A DNA stretch of 7,366 bases from a bacterium (GTDB lineage: Archaea > Thermoproteota > Nitrososphaeria > Nitrososphaerales > CADDZS01), in contig DAIDAB010000097.1 of assembly GCA_027310845.1 (NCBI GenBank), forward strand, positions 1-7,366, written 5' to 3'. A program made the translations under genes and the position numbers. Under the pieces are notes generated by a model. The model worked only from the letters and a program-made list of their open reading frames with translations. It was not told the origin of the DNA and ran no database searches. Below, piece by piece: positions 5,724 to 7,366 of this stretch (position 1 is the stretch's first letter; every line of letters begins with the position of its first letter).

Positions 5724-6197
5724 ATGGGAGTGATCCAATACCACCTCTACTCTCTTGAAAAGGAGAAAAAGATACTTTCACGAAGAAAGGGCCTGTACAA
5801 AAGATTCTACCCAAACCTTGTCTTCGGTGACTATCAGCAGGAAATTCTGGATGTACTTTCGCAAGAAACGGAAAGGGATCTTCTGCTTTTCTTGATCCAG
5901 AATCCCAGCGCTACGCAAAAGGAGCTCTCCGAGTACGCCAGAATTTCGGCGGGCACAACCAACTGGCATATGAAACGCCTGATAGAGGCGGGCATTGTCC
6001 GGATGAAGCGCGAAGGACAATTTGTCAAGTATGATGTAAATGGCGAAAAGGAAGAGGTTCTGAGACTTGTCCAGAGCTATCACCCCAGCATATGGGAGAG
6101 CTGGGCGGACAGGTTCGCAGACGCGCTGACCGAAGTCGTACCCCCCACCAGTGATGAAAAGAATGAAGCCAAGAAGAAAATCAAAAAGGAGAAATGA
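5724..6197 (+). CDS. Tandem winged-helix DNA-binding regulator (5' end unresolved)
   Basis: From ATG 5724 the frame gives 157 residues, but this ATG lies inside the first winged-helix domain, whose opening helices are encoded at 5646-5723. The remainder of domain one (residues 1-35) has the pattern VIQYHLYSLEKEKKI then a basic wing RRKGLYKRFYP. Domain two spans about 37-110: QQEILDVLSQETERDLLLFL, a QKELSEYARIS turn, recognition helix TTNWHMKRLIEAGIV (78-92) and wing REGQFVKYDV. A Lys/Glu-rich tail follows (144-157). This two-domain MarR/ArsR-like layout is common for archaeal transcription factors; no ligand or metal site is visible. The next gene starts three bases after the stop. By position it may regulate itself and the divergent cytochrome b/Rieske run. 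As annotated from ATG 5724 it would probably bind DNA poorly, so a longer protein or a pseudogene is likely. Confidence 0.8.
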   Translation: MGVIQYHLYSLEKEKKILSRRKGLYKRFYPNLVFGDYQQEILDVLSQETERDLLLFLIQNPSATQKELSEYARISAGTTNWHMKRLIEAGIVRMKREGQFVKYDVNGEKEEVLRLVQSYHPSIWESWADRFADALTEVVPPTSDEKNEAKKKIKKEK

Positions 6198-6200
6198 AAC

Positions 6201-6584
6201 GTGGAAATATTTTCGATTCTGAATAATCTTGTTCCTGTCCTGCAGACAGGACCTTTCAGTCAAGAAGGTTCTGCTGAATATCCTCTGGAGATTGCAACAG
6301 GTACCTTCTCATTTGTTCTATTTGCAATCACGCTCTACGCTTGGTTGAGGAGAGGAAGGCAACCTACACTGATAATTGTCTCAATCGCGTTTCTCGCCTT
6401 CTTTGCAAAACAGCTTATTGAGATCCTTCCGTTGAATCAGCTTCATGGAGAGCTATTTTCCGCAGTCATGGATTTTCTTACTCTCGCCCTATTCTTCATG
6501 GCGCTCGTGGTTAGACCTCGCAGAAAAGGCGAGAAAGAAAGAGGTGGAAATGAAGGATTTGGAGCGATGGGACAATCTACATGA
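6201..6584 (+). CDS. Three-helix membrane protein partnered with the wHTH regulator
   Basis: The 127-residue product has three transmembrane segments at about 30-49, 55-76 and 84-105, separated by a basic turn (LRRGRQ) and a short loop, and ends in a charged cytoplasmic tail (RPRRKGEKERGG). Layout and size resemble the small membrane proteins found beside wHTH regulators in haloarchaea and relatives (DUF7521-like); this is a resemblance by eye only. The start is GTG 6201, with AAGGAG 9 nt upstream lying inside the end of the regulator gene, and only three bases separate the stop from this start, so the two are co-translated. A role in sensing the membrane or anchoring the regulator is inferred. 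It ends 9 bases from the convergent Rieske gene. Confidence 0.7.
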   Translation: MEIFSILNNLVPVLQTGPFSQEGSAEYPLEIATGTFSFVLFAITLYAWLRRGRQPTLIIVSIAFLAFFAKQLIEILPLNQLHGELFSAVMDFLTLALFFMALVVRPRRKGEKERGGNEGFGAMGQST

Positions 6585-6593
6585 TCTAGACCT

Positions 6594-7346
6594 TCAAGAG
6601 CCTGAGATGCATGGACCTGAACCAACCACTTTGACAGGATAAATGTTTCCATTCGCATCGATCGAGACCTGTATTGAAGGCAAAGGCCCAGAAGCAGGCC
6701 CTCTGAGCACAGTTCCGCTTTGATTAAACACTGACCCATGGCAGGGGCAATATATGTCAGTGGATGAGGAGTCATACTGAACTTGGCAGCAGATATGAGT
6801 GCAGAGCATGCTAAGTGCGACCAGCGTACCATCAGCTTTCTTCAGCAGCATGTTTGGGTACCCGGTTGGATAGTCAAAATAAACAGGCGCCCCTACCTGC
6901 AAATCGTTTGTATTGGCGATAGCGCCTGAAGGAAGAGTCGAGGTCTGCGTCGAGCTCCCACTTGGAGGGGATGATGAAGGTCTTGTGGAAAGCGCTGTCC
7001 ACACGCCAAGAACTCCTGTGAGTGCGACTAGTGCTCCAATTGTTCCTGCTATTTGCATAAAATCCCTTCTTGAATTTCTGAATCCCATTTCAAAGTAGGT
7101 GACTTTCTTTTTCTTTGCAGTCATTCTGACATATGTCCTAGCAAGGAGTCCTATTGCAACTATCACGCCTTGCACTACAAGAATGCTATCAAAAGCCCAA
7201 AGACTGAATAAATATCCTGCGAAATACAGCATTGTCATCCCATACTGTGGAGCTGTGAGAACGTCCCCCAGCTGCAACACTATAGTCAAAATCGCCCAAC
7301 CAGATGCGATGATCACGGCTTTCCTGACCATTCGCAAGTTTGCCAC
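6594..7346 (-). CDS. Multi-helix Rieske [2Fe-2S] protein with internal Tat motif
   Basis: From GTG 7346 the product has 250 residues. The cytoplasmic basic N-terminus precedes helix 1 (about 9-29), a long hydrophobic stretch forms helix 2 (about 38-71), then comes a basic loop (KKKK, 78-81) with the twin-arginine motif SRRDFMQ (92-98), anchor helix 3 (about 99-118), a Ser/Thr/Pro linker (121-142) and the Rieske domain. Ligands are C182/H184 (CTHICC) and C200/H203 (CPCHGS), with disulfide pair C187/C202; C186 and C246 are extra cysteines. The layout matches actinobacterial QcrA, where two helices precede a Tat-dependent third. It probably serves a bc-type quinol oxidoreductase or terminal oxidase encoded beyond the right edge. 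The start is uncertain: the frame stays open to the window edge, no Shine-Dalgarno precedes GTG 7346, and ATG 7331 is an alternative. Confidence 0.9.
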   Translation of the reverse strand: MANLRMVRKAVIIASGWAILTIVLQLGDVLTAPQYGMTMLYFAGYLFSLWAFDSILVVQGVIVAIGLLARTYVRMTAKKKKVTYFEMGFRNSRRDFMQIAGTIGALVALTGVLGVWTALSTRPSSSPPSGSSTQTSTLPSGAIANTNDLQVGAPVYFDYPTGYPNMLLKKADGTLVALSMLCTHICCQVQYDSSSTDIYCPCHGSVFNQSGTVLRGPASGPLPSIQVSIDANGNIYPVKVVGSGPCISGS

Positions 7347-7366
7347 GCCAAGTATGATATCTATGG

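Noticed and set aside
5549..5758. Frame from TTG 5549 with a short hydrophobic stretch and RRR, resembling the end of a membrane anchor before a wHTH
   Set aside because: The hydrophobic part is only about eight residues with an Arg nearby, and the frame then diverges from the regulator. It is kept only as a remote alternative source of the regulator's N-terminus.
5778..6263. A 161-codon minus-strand open frame opposite the regulator
   Set aside because: It is antisense to a clear two-domain wHTH frame and has no domain pattern of its own.
6550..6642. A 30-codon plus-strand frame (ATG 6550) preceded by AGGTG
   Set aside because: It overlaps the end of the three-helix protein gene in another frame and runs antisense into the C-terminus of the second Rieske gene; no protein pattern is seen.
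1..7366. CRISPR arrays, tRNA or rRNA genes, insertion sequences
   Set aside because: No regularly spaced repeats, tRNA-like cloverleaf, rRNA signature or transposase motif was seen on either strand.

Overview
This window looks archaeal. The signs are tandem winged-helix regulators, a wHTH gene paired with a small membrane protein, AT-rich TATA-like boxes about 25-30 nt upstream of likely transcript starts, frequent TTG/GTG starts, and Ser/Thr/Asn-rich linkers on exported proteins. The phylum cannot be fixed from sequence alone; Thermoplasmatota and Nitrososphaeria-like lineages are both possible. GC content is intermediate. Two elements have a bacterial flavour and may be old transfers: the Ada repair regulator and the split proton-translocating transhydrogenase.

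Layout, left to right. (1) 1-454, minus: the N-terminal 151 residues of an Ada-type repair protein/regulator that runs off the left edge. Its Zn-cysteine spacing is identical to E. coli Ada. (2) 695-3527, minus: a tightly overlapped pntA1-pntA2-pntB operon encoding the three-polypeptide NAD(P) transhydrogenase. (3) 3735-5076, minus: three short genes encoding a Ser/Gly-rich membrane-anchored protein, a 152-residue membrane protein with two H-x13-H helices (a compact diheme cytochrome b pattern), and a Tat-exported Rieske protein. (4) 5077-5723: a long upstream region with TATA-like repeats, a hairpin just before a strong Shine-Dalgarno, and the orphaned 5' part of a regulator reading frame. 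(5) 5724-6584, plus: a tandem winged-helix regulator and a three-helix membrane protein, three bases apart. (6) 6594-7346, minus: a second Rieske protein with two membrane helices ahead of an internal Tat motif, possibly continuing past the right edge.

Inferred function: the window is a redox-membrane neighbourhood. The transhydrogenase couples proton flow to hydride transfer between NAD(H) and NADP(H). The Rieske/cytochrome b-like triad looks like a miniature quinol-oxidising or membrane electron-transfer module. The second Rieske protein probably belongs to another bc-type complex beyond the right edge. The wHTH/membrane-protein pair lies divergent to the triad and is a candidate regulator of it. 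The most notable signals are the miniature Rieske/diheme-b cluster and the regulator whose first DNA-binding domain begins upstream of any normal start codon.
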